Source: Dicaeum eximium
Lineage: Eukaryota > Chordata > Aves > Passeriformes > Dicaeidae
Assembly: GCA_013396995.1 (NCBI GenBank)
Contig: VWZP01010941.1
Span: 1,917,074-1,981,073 of the forward strand
Reading direction: 5' to 3'
Length of the DNA stretch: 64,000 bases
Each line of letters starts with the position of its first letter. Within the stretch, counting starts at the first letter, position 1. Below the pieces are notes generated by a model. It worked only from the letters and a program-made list of their open reading frames with translations, ran no database searches and was not told the origin of the DNA. Below, piece by piece: positions 51,101 through 62,112 of this stretch. The translations under genes and the position numbers were made by a program.

Positions 51101-54100
51101 CCACACACCATTCCCAGAAAGCCACTGTTGTTTCTGCTTTCTACTTAGGAAAAGTGAGTGCCAGGTAAAAGTCATGTTTAAAGTCATAAAGGCTGGCAGC
51201 AAACCCCAGGTCTATATGAACCCTAACATTATATGTTAGTTCAGGTTATTGAGAGCAGAAATACTTGAAGATTGAATGAGATGAAATAACCTATAAATAA
51301 TAATTAAAAATTGTAATTGGCTGTGGCCACTATGCATCCTACTTCTCTAGGACCAGCAAGTGACTTCTGCTAAGTATAATGAAACTGGAAAATAAAGTGT
51401 GACAAAATCAACAGATTCTGAATGTCCTCCTCAAATTTGAGACACCACCTTTTTAGTTCTTGCAGTCCCTTTACTCAAACAATGCCAGTCAGTTCTGCAG
51501 AAAACAGGACATAGCAATCCCAGCTAATAAAACCTGGAATATTTTGGTACTGTGGATGTAGCAGTTCATGACTGAGTGGTTTGAACAGTAAAGTTTTTAT
51601 TTGTACTAGGGATCCATGAAAGACAGACAGCAAAAAAGGTGAAACCATAAGATGCAGAGGTATATGCCATCAGATACTGATGCAGTCACAGGTAGATGCA
51701 GGTAAATGGAACTCCTCTACTTTTAATTTAGAATTATTCGATAATATTTCATGTTATGTCTGTGTTTACCATTATACCATTGTCTGCAAAATGAGCACAT
51801 GTACTTCCCAGTCTGGAAATTGGGATTTTACAGCTATTGCAGCCTTCACTTGTAAAACAGTAGCCACAGTTTGAACTTGAAATATGCCCCCTCAACCTTT
51901 TAATTTATGGAATATATTAAGCTGTAGAAATGTGAATAGGCATACAAGGGGAAACCTATTAACTAGATTACATTCCTGATTTACAAAAGCAAAGGAGGAG
52001 TGACAGACAGCACAGATACTGCCTGTGCATTGTCTCATGGGAAGATCCATGTGTGTTGGACAGGGGAAGTAATACCCCATTATCCACTCTTGAACCAGCC
52101 CTTGAGGAACAGTTCCAGATAAGAGAGCCAGAAAAAGCTCCTCTGTAGATGAAAGCAGGAGATCCTGGGCTGAGACAAAGCCCATGAGCCATGGCATGCA
52201 GTGTTCACAGAACAAAGCAGAGACTCGAAAATGCAGTACAGAAATAAAGCAAAATTAATAGCAATATTAAATAGTTGCATGGAGTGTATTGGACTTGCAA
52301 TAATAAACATTTTCTGTGACCTCCTATAAAGCTCTTCAGGTTATCAATTTTGCTGTATCAATAACTAGGTAGAAAGAAAAAAGAGCAAGTACTGTCTTTA
52401 TTGTATACTCTTAGTATAACAGTAAGGAAATCTGAGGTGTATGTAGAATTTAAATGAAATATTTAATTTCATTTTCTTTGCACTGCACTGACGCTTGTAA
52501 CCACTCAGTCAAGCCAGACATGAGTGGGTAGTGGGAATTGCAGATCTGCTCTTACATGTTTTACTTGTTCAGTCACCTTTAGTTTTCTTCCTGAGGCCTG
52601 ATGGGAGCCCCATATTTGGGCTCAGGCCACAGAATTACCAAGAAAGTGGGCTAATAAAAAATAGTGCAGTTGACTGCTTAGTAACCAGGTGAAGTTGAGA
52701 TTGATTTGTAGGAAATTTGAACTGTGTCCTTCTATAGGAATAAGCAAAGTAAATGACTCATTCCTGTATTAAAGCAAGGTAACAACTGTGAAGATTGATA
52801 CCTTTATTTTCCAAATCTCTTGAGTGGACCCTAAGTCAATCCTACTAAACAGACAGCAAATATTTTAAGATCTGATTAGTGTGTAAGCTGATGGTTTTAT
52901 AACCCTAAAACCTTTGTGACCCATCTCTGCAGGTAGGGAGGGTATGTTCTGATTTTGTCCTGGATTACAGTCTACAGTTGTTAGAGAATGACTGACAGCT
53001 TGGAAAACCAAACCAGCTTTTTTTTTGTACACACATATATGTGTCTGCGTATGTATTTCTATCCATAAAGTCTTAGAAAATTCAAAAGCAACTTGAGCAC
53101 TGTGTTGATTGGGTCATATGCAGATTTTATTCCAGCAAAATTCCTGTTCAGTTCAGAAAAATTAGAAAGGGATGGCAAAGATCTGTCCTTAATCATCAGA
53201 ATGGCATTTTTCTGTAGCAATTTATGTGCCTGGCTGATCTACATACAAAATTCTTAGATATATATCCTATATCTTTCTGCCAGGATCTGAATCCAGAAAA
53301 AATCACAGTTGGCAAATGACTAGAACTCAAAGTAATTTTCAAATGCTTTGTTTTAAACTAATTTATCAATATTTGGGAGCCAAAAGTAGCTTCAGCCTGT
53401 TACTGCAGATCGAGGTCTGCTGAAGACTTTCATCAGGCTTGACTCTGAAGCACATCAGTCATCCTTTAGATATAAACATGTCTGCTAAATTGCAGCAAGT
53501 AAAATATGTGTATTTGTCCTTGCAGGATGAGGGCTTTGAACTATGGGTGAAACTTCACAAATTGTTTTGTCACCAAAGAGTTTCACAACTTTACCTCAAG
53601 TAAAATATGAATTAATTGACAGCACACATTAATTGCAGGACACTTTGCTCTTTACACAGACCTCAAAAACATCTTAAACCAATGGGGTAAACAGTGTAGA
53701 AAGGATACAAAAATATTGCAGCTGCATACCTTCCTTCAGTCATTTTTAAGCTCATTATTATTGCTTATTTATAAGTCCCTGGAAATAGGTGTATCCAATA
53801 GATCTGCTGATAGATCCTGAACCAGAGTCACACAAGAGGCAGGTTGTGAGTAGACAGGGGGTGGGGGAATGAGTCTGATGTTCTGCCAGAGCTCATTAAA
53901 ACAGGCTGTGCACTCCAGTGCTCAGAACATCGCTCATGACTGGTAACAGAACATACTACTGGCTGCATAGGGAGGTGAACATGAAATTATTTTTCTTAAA
54001 AAATGAGAAAAAAAATGGAGAAGAAAGAGGAAGTAAAAAGAGCTATTCTTCTTTTCAAGGACCGTGATAATGCTGCTCTGACCATATGTTGGTAAAATCC

Positions 54101-57100
54101 AATTGTGTTTTACCATTTACTAGCATGGAAAGGTTTACTGCTCAAAGGAGCAAAGGCCAGAGTCAGTGTCTGTACTGCCCAATCTGACTGGCATTTATTT
54201 GGCAAGGTGCACAGATTTTTTGGCAGATCTGGTGGTTGCACTTGCCAGTCATGTCCTATACATTCCTGTGCATTTATGTTTGACAGTATAAAAAGATGTG
54301 TGTAGTGCCATGAGCTGCCATTTCTTGTTAGAGCTCATGTGGGTCTAGAAACCATTTGATCTGGGGACAACTTTTATGCACTCTTACTCATCCTAGCTTT
54401 CTAATGGCCAGGTTTTGACCCTGAAGGATGCTTTTAATATGTAGATAACACAGATCACCACTTGTCCCAGCAAGGTCAAACAAAATACGAGTTTCTGTCT
54501 GGCAGCCTTGGCTTTGCTGTGTTAACTTCAGCCAGACAGAATGGACACCCTGCATGGGGTAGCAGAAGTGAGGGGGGGAAATGCTGCTGAATGCAGTAAC
54601 AGACTCATGAAGCTTATTTTGCAAACAAATGTTCTGTAGTTCACAGAAAGGTGAAAAGCAGTGAGGCAGGAGTGTGTACAGCAAAATAGCCTTAGGTACA
54701 TTGATACCCACTTAAAAAAAAAAAAAAGGAAAAAGAAAATAAATACTGTATAAAATACTAAGATATAGTGAAAAACGAGAGCAGATGTAGACTTGAAATG
54801 AAGAATTAGGGTAAGCTGTTTGGTAACCAATTAACAAAATTAGTGTAATGAAGCTTTCTGTTAAAAATGCAAGAATATTTCCCTTCTGTTGATTCCTGCA
54901 TAAGAGGAAGCCTTGGTGAGTCTGAAGGTTATGTCAGTCATAGCATGTCAGAGCAGGAGGCCGTATTTCAGCACCTCTTCTGCACAGATCTTGAGAGAGA
55001 ACATAAGTCCTTAAAGGTCTAACATTATCTGCTAAATACTTCTTTGGCTTTCATAAACTTTGTCTTAGTATAAGATATAATTATTCTGTAAATCCTGTAC
55101 CAAGTAAAATGTCGTTCTCATTTATATAGGGCAGGTGAGAGGACTTATCCCCAGTTTAGTTAAACGGAAGAACTGAACAGAAATTCAGTTAGTAAATGGT
55201 ATCTCCCAGCAAACTAGATTTGTGATTTCTTGTTTGAATGCTATTTCAATATCCTATGGACATAGTGTGTCCATATTACATGAACAATATTACCCTTGTT
55301 CATTGCTTATTCATCAGAGATAATAAAACTCCCTGGATCCAGGTCTGATTTCAGCTGTAATCCTATAAATCTAATGGAAAAGCAAAGGTGATAACTTTTC
55401 CTCTGTATTAGGTGAATCCAGACTGAATACCTGCCAGCCATTCCTAATCCAAATCATGAACAAATGACCACATATTAACATATCCGTGTAAGACTACACA
55501 TGGTGAGGCAAGGTACTGACAGAAATGCTGATGAAAAATAACCCTTCTTTATTCTTGGGAAAGCAAGTACCAGAATCAGCTCTAAGGCTTGCTTTGGTAG
55601 CTGTTCTGGAGCTGGTTGGGCTGTGGTAGATTGACATTTGCTGAGAATCTGGGCTAGAGATGCTCTCCTGCACACAGTAATTTGGGACTGGACCTTACAA
55701 ACCAAGACAACCATGGAAATCATGGCTTTTTGGAAAGGAAAGTTTTCAGTGCTTCTGCTTCTACTGCTCTAGTGTGTTCTCAGCTACAGTCATAAGTGGT
55801 TTTGATCTATGCCAATGGTTGGACAAGCTTGGCAAATGCATAGAAAAGTTTTCATTACAAAATGCAGGGAACAGCAGAGAAAGGTCCTGGAAAGGGAGAA
55901 TTTTCAGGCTCTGTGGCACATGATAACTGGTGAAATGGAGCAGTCAGCTGTGCTATCAACAGCTCTGGACTAAGAGACTTTTAGGTTGCAGATCAAGACC
56001 AAGCTGATAACTTGCTTAAGCCATCCTACAAATTCATAACCTAGAGTAACCAAAACCTACAATTATTCTTAATACTAAATATAGAAATTAATGGTAAAAG
56101 CTGGAAATATGTCAAGGCTTCTACAATACTTCCTACATTTGCTGTCTTCCCTGTGTAGAGTTTCTCTTTGTAAATGTATGAACAGGTGTTAAGATGAACC
56201 AGTAAAGAGGTTACAAGAATATTAATTGCTGCTTTGAAGTGTTATCTTTAGAGAAAGTAAATTAAAATATAAACAAAGCAAGTAATAAGTATGCTCCTGA
56301 GGCAACAGATAAGACTCACTCAGAGGAGTTTCAACACCAAATGACCCAGCATTTTACTGCCACTGAGGGAGCAGAAAGGCTGTCCTCTATCACAGAGACC
56401 TCCTGAAGTCAGGGAGGTATTTCAAGTGGATACCAATTTCTTGTTCAGAAGTGAGAAGCTTTTACACCAGTTCTTCACCAGAGGAGTATCCTTTAATTAG
56501 CTGAATCTGCACGTCTGGCTAAATGGATGCTCTAGCTGGTTTGTACAGTGTATCTGGAGGCCTGGCACACTCTTTGTGTGGTAAACTTGTCCAACTGGGT
56601 ATTTGAGAGTTTTTTTACCTGAGTAAATTCCTAGGATGCTTGGTTGCAATTCTGTCCCACCTGGGATAGCACTTGCACCCTTGAAGTTTACATGACAGGT
56701 GAATCAAGTCTGGATAAAGGCAAGGAAATTAATCTTTGACAAGAATAATTTTGCCATCAAATTCAATGGTACAGAAAAGGTTTTTACCCAGTATATGTAA
56801 ATCTGACTCTTTTCTTTTGATCACAGGGCTGTCTTGATCTCAGTTGTATGGCATGACCCATTCAGAATCAAAGTGCTTTTGGTGTCAGTTATTGTGATGA
56901 ATTCCCAAGATATATTCCAAGCTCTGGATTGCTTGCTAGGTTTTGGTCCTATTCAGTCATTTTTGTTTCAGTTCAGGGATTTGACATTTCATATTAATAA
57001 ATGGTGTTTGTGAGACAGTGGGCATTAATATCTGAGTGGGCAGGAGCTTTACTGGCTCTGACATTTGATGAAGAGCTCATCTACCTAGATAAATCAGCTT

Positions 57101-58792
57101 GGTTACTGGAAGACTGTGATGTGTTTATTTCTGAACAATAACATAAGCCAAACAGATACATCAGTAAAGGGAAAGAAAGAGCATATCAACAGGAGCCTGA
57201 ATGGAGACCAAATACTGATGAGAATGGAACCTTATCTCAGGATGCAGGAGTTGGCATTCCCTGCTGCCAACAGCTTTCACAAGCCAAAGAAGAGAGAGAA
57301 ATGTTTTATAAAAATTATAAAGAAGTTGGTGGAACCCCTTAGATAACTATCCACCTACATGTTGCTGTCCCTGAAAAACCAAACAGCAGGAATGAAATCC
57401 AATAAATGCTTATTCTTCAGTACAGCCAAATGTCAGCTGTGGGGCTTCAGTGAAATGAACAAGCTCTGTCCTGAGTAAATACATATATTAATAGCTTGGA
57501 GCTGCACTATCAAAGAAAAACAGCTGAACAGCGGAACAACAAAACAAAGAAGCTCTGAGGCCTTCCAGTGCCTACAGCAATATGCAGTTCAAGATGAGTA
57601 CTCTGCTCATTTCCATTCTAAACTAAACTCTATCTTCAATGCCATCAATATTATCAGTGTCATTACTGTAACTGCAGCTTGGGTTTAATGCAACAGCTAT
57701 TAATTAGACCATTTTGCCCTCCTCCAACAACAACCCTAGTGCATCAGCTCCTAATGGAGTTTATCTTATTGTATTTTGATTTTGCTCAGAGCAGCCTTTC
57801 TGAATTTTAAGTTACTGTATGGTAATTCAAAGTACAGCAAAGGTTATAGAATACCCTTCATACTTTACCAGCTCATCTGCTTCACAACATTACACACCAG
57901 CAGCATAAACAGCCAACACAATAATGAAGAATGCTGACATAAAAAATAGCACCCTAAAATCACACACTCCAACTCTTTTCACTCCTCTCTTGGTGGTCAG
58001 CAAGGTGAACAAAATTGGGAATGTCAAAGAGAGAGGGCAAACCAGTTAAAACTTCACTTTCAGAGGTAAGAACTTCTCATCCTTAAAACATCATCAGCTG
58101 TTCCATTTGTTTTGCACCACAGTGGTTATCCTGGATAGCTTCAATACTTCTGGATTAGTGTAAATCTCATTGCTTCTTTTGTCAGCGTATATTTAGCACG
58201 TTAAGCTTGCTGGTTGGTGTCTGTCCATTGGTACATGAAAGAGCAGCAAGTTAATTTGCTTTGGTTTTGCACAGGTTGCTGCATCACCACTGCACAGGGA
58301 TGATGCACATCTGCCTGTGCTGACATTGCTGTGCTCCTGCCTCCTTTAGTTACTGAGTAGAGATAGGATATGGAATACATGCCTTTTCTTATCTACCTCT
58401 GTCTCCTCTGGTCCTCTGTGTTTTCACAGTCCCCATCACAAACAGAGCTCAGCTGCTCAGCTCCAGCAAAATGAAAAAAGAAAAACTCAGGTATCTTCTG
58501 AAAACACAGCTCCTTCAGTCTGTTGCAGAAATTAGCCACAAAATGTTGTAAAGATTTCCTAACATTCCAACCAACAGCCAGCTCCCTTTCCTAATCTATG
58601 GAGATGACAGTTGTTTCCCACCAATTCATGAAAATGTAAACTGCTACTTGCCTATAATTTTGGAAGGGCACAGTGGGGTTTTTTGATCATTGCTATTGTG
58701 ATCCTTGCTGCTATTGTGGGTCAGTTTCTGCTTTCTCTCTCAAACAAGTTATCTAAAGTTTAAGAGCTAACCTATCAACCAAGGAAGTTTTG

Positions 58793-58825
58793 ATATCCAT
58801 ACTCACATAGAGTGAGTATGGATAT
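58793..58825. repeat. Perfect inverted repeat, 13-bp arms, 7-nt loop
   Basis: ATATCCATACTCA (58793-58805), loop CATAGAG, then TGAGTATGGATAT (58813-58825). A second, weaker 8-bp inverted repeat (ATACACAC at 58842 and GTGTGTAT at 58858) follows at once in a TA/CA-rich stretch. No associated gene was seen. Confidence 0.9.
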
Positions 58826-60971
58826 GAATGCATAGATAGATATACACACATACATTAGTGTGTATGTTAGAATCATCTGTTCCATTAAACTGCTATTTCC
58901 TGACTTTGGATTGGGGTGTATTTTGAAGGAAAACACATTCTGGTCAAATTTAATTTCAGTAATTAGTGAGATATGTGGGCTTGGTTTTTTGGTTTTTTTT
59001 TATGGAAAAGAAACTGAAATGAAACATAATTTTTTTGAAAGGGCCAAATGCTTTAACTCATATTTGGTTACAGTTTCTGCTTTTCAGGTTTATCGTAACC
59101 TGTAAGGCAGCATGTAACTAGATTGCAGGCATCTGATCCAGCAGCTTCTGTGCAAGCAAACCCCCCACTGACTCCTGCTGACTTAAGGGAAGCATCTTAT
59201 TGCTACAGATTATGAGTTGAGTCCCTACAAGTGTGAAGCTTTAGGTCCAAATGTGCTGAGAGGCTTAAAAATATCCATGAACAGAACCACAGATAATCAG
59301 TGTTGCTGAAATGTCAGAGAAGTTACTCAAAAGTGTCATGATGCAGTTTCCTTATCACTGAAGCTATCCCTGAAAGCAAGAGAACTATAGGGGCTTCTAT
59401 AATCTTTTTATGAGATCATTATGGCCTCATCCCTTTAGAACACTTGATACTCTTGGCTCCCTGGAGTGGAACAGGAATGAAGTGAGCACGTGGGATAGTT
59501 AGTCCTGAAATCTTTGATTTTGAGATTCAGTGCAAGTTCTGCCTGAGTGATTTATGAGGTAGATGTTAGGAAGGAGGCTTGAGGATTTAGCCCTGTATGT
59601 CTCTTTGGTTTGGACTCACAAGTATTTAAAACTTCATTATTGTTTTAGTAAAGCTGTTTAAGAATTTGCTGAAAACACTGTTTCCCTTGATTCTTAATGT
59701 CTACAGGATATTTCTTATGATAAATATTAATAATTTTCAAGGACACGGATGGATGCATTTTTATAATTATCAAAACCCAGACATACTGGTTTAGTGTTTA
59801 AAATTAATTATAGTATGGAAACCAGCATTCCATAAGGGAATTATATTAACTCATCAGAATGAGTTCATTTTGCCTTTCAATTTACATTAGTTGAATTTTA
59901 TTTACTAATTTTGTATTTAACTTCTAAGCATTTACTGAAATCTCAGTTTTTGTAACTAGAGGGCTTTATTCCTAAATGTTTGACTTGATATGTATTTAAT
60001 TTAGATCACCACGTATTTGAACCTGTAACAAGTCCATAAATACAAATAACTTCAGAGGAGAAAAAGTGTAACTAATTTTCAAAAAGGGCCTTCAGTTGCA
60101 ACATTCTTGATAGTATGAGAATGAAAGATTAGTATTTTAGTATTAGTCTTAAGCATTTTAGATTGGTTTTCCTTCAGGATTCCTCAGTTTACCATGTTAC
60201 TGAAAGGCAAAGGTGACAAGAAGAAATGGCACTTGCACAATGCTGATTTCAGGGCCCACTGAATATCCTGTCACCTTACCTGGTTCACCTGTGTACTACA
60301 GTAAGGATTACAATCCCCCCAAGAAACGTATTTCATTGGCCAGTGTTACCAACAATATTTTCATAGTGGGACTGATGATCTGATTACAGTTAATTGCAGA
60401 AGCCTGTGGTAAATGGGAACCAGCTGCTGCTTAGTGAGATTCATCAGGTACCTCCAGCACTTCACCTGGGCTTTGCAGATTTCCCTGTGGCCGTAGGGAT
60501 TAATTCTATTTTCCCAAATCTGTAGCACTGAGGCTGGTGGGGGGTTACAGGTTATGGCTCTAAGTGAGCTGGCAGTGGAAGGATCTCTGCCAATGCCTGT
60601 CTCCAAGAAGTTCCAGGCTCATCTGGTGCATGAGAGAACAGCAACAGAAACAAGGGATGGGAAAGACTCAGATAAGGGTTGGTGTGCACTGGAGAGCTTC
60701 TGTGGGGTAGGATGTTCTCTCAGCATTATTGCAATGCAGTATGGCAGTACAAAAAAAAGTCTAAAATATCACAGAAGAGGGTTCTTATATTTAATGGGGG
60801 GAAGCAGGAAGCCAAGGAATGGAGGAAGGACCTGGGCTGCAGTTGCTCACATGATGCCTGGCTTGACTGAAGATGTTTTGTTTCTGTTTGTAGAGCCAAA
60901 GGCTTATTAATCCTCATACTGCTGGTGTACTTCTGATTCTTTCAGAACACTGAAGAAATGTAATGAAGAAA
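58826..60971. other. Intergenic, no gene recognised
   Basis: AT-rich sequence. A 118-codon plus-strand open frame at 60554-60910, overlapped by open frames on the other strand, lacks recognisable motifs. No mobile element was identified. Confidence 0.55.
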
Positions 60972-61019
60972 AAATTGTCCAGCCTTTTGAGAAAGAAATT
61001 GTCTAGCCTTTTGAGAATT
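60972..61019. repeat. Imperfect 2 x 24-bp tandem duplication
   Basis: The unit AAATTGTCCAGCCTTTTGAG plus four bases at 60972-60995 is repeated at 60996-61019 with one internal C-to-T change and two differences at the end. Confidence 0.85.
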
Positions 61020-61489
61020 CATAAGGATCTGTCGTTTATCTTCTTGGTGATATGTCTTACTGCAAGGGGAGGGGCCACTTCTCCTTACATCCCCCCAGTG
61101 ATCACAGCATGGGACAGCAGTCCATAATGCTTCTAAAGAATTCTTCCTTCACAAAGTCATGTGAAAATTCAAGTCTGAAATTAAGTCTTTTTTCATTTTA
61201 AGCCCCACTGTACCCCATGCAGGCCACTGTGAAGGTCCTCAGAATTGTGAGTCTTCAGTTTCGCTGTTAGTGAGGGACTCAGAGCAGTTCCATAGTTATC
61301 ATGACTTCAGTTCCAAACTCTTTAGCTGAATCCTAATCTACTGCATTTTTTGGAAGTAGTTTAGAAACTGTAGTTCCCTGCAGACTCTGTTTTAGAGTCT
61401 CCAAAGAATTACTAATGTATAACAAAATGGGACACCATTTTAAGGGCAGTTCTGCAAATACAAGCTCTCAGCTCTAATGCAATCTACTT

Positions 61490-62050
61490 TAGAGCTGCCA
61501 CCCAATCTCCCCAGCATTTTGAAGACTGGTTTGTTCTATTAGCAAAAATAGCACTGAAAGTGGGCACCCTTGACTAGTCTCCCTCGAAAGTCAAAATTGA
61601 GATAGTCTTGTGACATTAGTATGCATCCTTGCTCAGAACAGTGTAACTGATGCAATACATTTACTGCAAATTTTAAAATTTCCATCATAGTAAAGAGAAA
61701 CTGTCATTCAATCCAGTGAAATGCTTTCTCAGCGTCAAAAGATGCTATTACCACAGGATTGGCATCATTTTTCATCTTAAAGAGGATATTAAACAAGCAC
61801 AGCAAATTCATGCAGGTGAGCCTACTGTACTAAACATAAAATAAAACCACGCATTGTTCAGGTTGAATTATTTTAATGCTTATACTTTGAGTCAATTGGC
61901 CAATAACTTTGCCAATTTGTTAATACCTGCATTTAGGAATAAAATGGATCTATGTAACCTATATTGGTGTATGTTTCAGTCTGTTTCAATGTTGCCAGAA
62001 TCAGCACCCTGCAGTCAGGGAAGTATCTGCTGGTCAGCATCTGGTTTGCA
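61490..62050 (-). mobile_element. L1/Tx1-type LINE reverse-transcriptase relic
   Basis: On the minus strand a frame from about 61859 down to 61556 is readable for about 100 codons with only two stops. It contains LFNILFKMKNDANPVV, then IASFDAEKAFHWIE and QFLFTMMEILKFA, and ends FRGRLVKGAH. These correspond in order to the L1-clade RT: the (I)xxDAEKAFDxxEW catalytic block A (its Asp codon is at 61734-61736), the FLFxxLxxFGFG block, and RGTRQGCPLS. Upstream in the sense direction, QIGKVIGQL and IIQPEQC match the NRLxKVIxxLIxxDQ segment, and YTNIGYIDPFYS lines up with the YRPISLLN region. Downstream, after one frameshift, SVLFLLIEQTSL resembles SPLLFxLxIEPL. CR1, L2 and RTE have other sequences at block A. 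The element is dead, and further decayed sequence may extend to about 61.25 kb. Confidence 0.78.
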
Positions 62051-62096
62051 TAATGTAGTGTTACAAAGATTAAAGAAACAGCCAACATCAGCTGGC

Positions 62097-62112
62097 AAAA
62101 AAAAAAAAAAAA
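62097..62112. repeat. Poly-A tract
   Basis: About sixteen A residues, followed by GGAAAAAG. It lies near the L1-type relic but on the 5' side of that minus-strand element, so it is not its tail. Confidence 0.85.

Larger units (their letters stand above)
40830..58792. other. Intergenic, no gene recognised
   Basis: About 18 kb of AT-rich sequence without recognised coding exons, RNA genes or identifiable transposons. Simple-sequence tracts include poly-T plus N at 41009-41023, G7A18 at 42109-42133, A-runs near 48.83 and 54.72 kb, and a CA-rich stretch at about 45.54 kb. Open frames up to about 107 codons (51892-52215 and 54388-54711, both minus) look like chance. Highly decayed repeats may be present but were not identifiable by eye. 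Confidence 0.5.

Noticed and set aside
54714..54727. Poly-A run as evidence of a processed pseudogene
   Set aside because: No coding similarity precedes it on either strand and no target-site duplication was evident.
60554..60910. 118-codon plus-strand open frame
   Set aside because: No recognisable motif, overlapping open frames on the minus strand, no nearby splice or promoter evidence.
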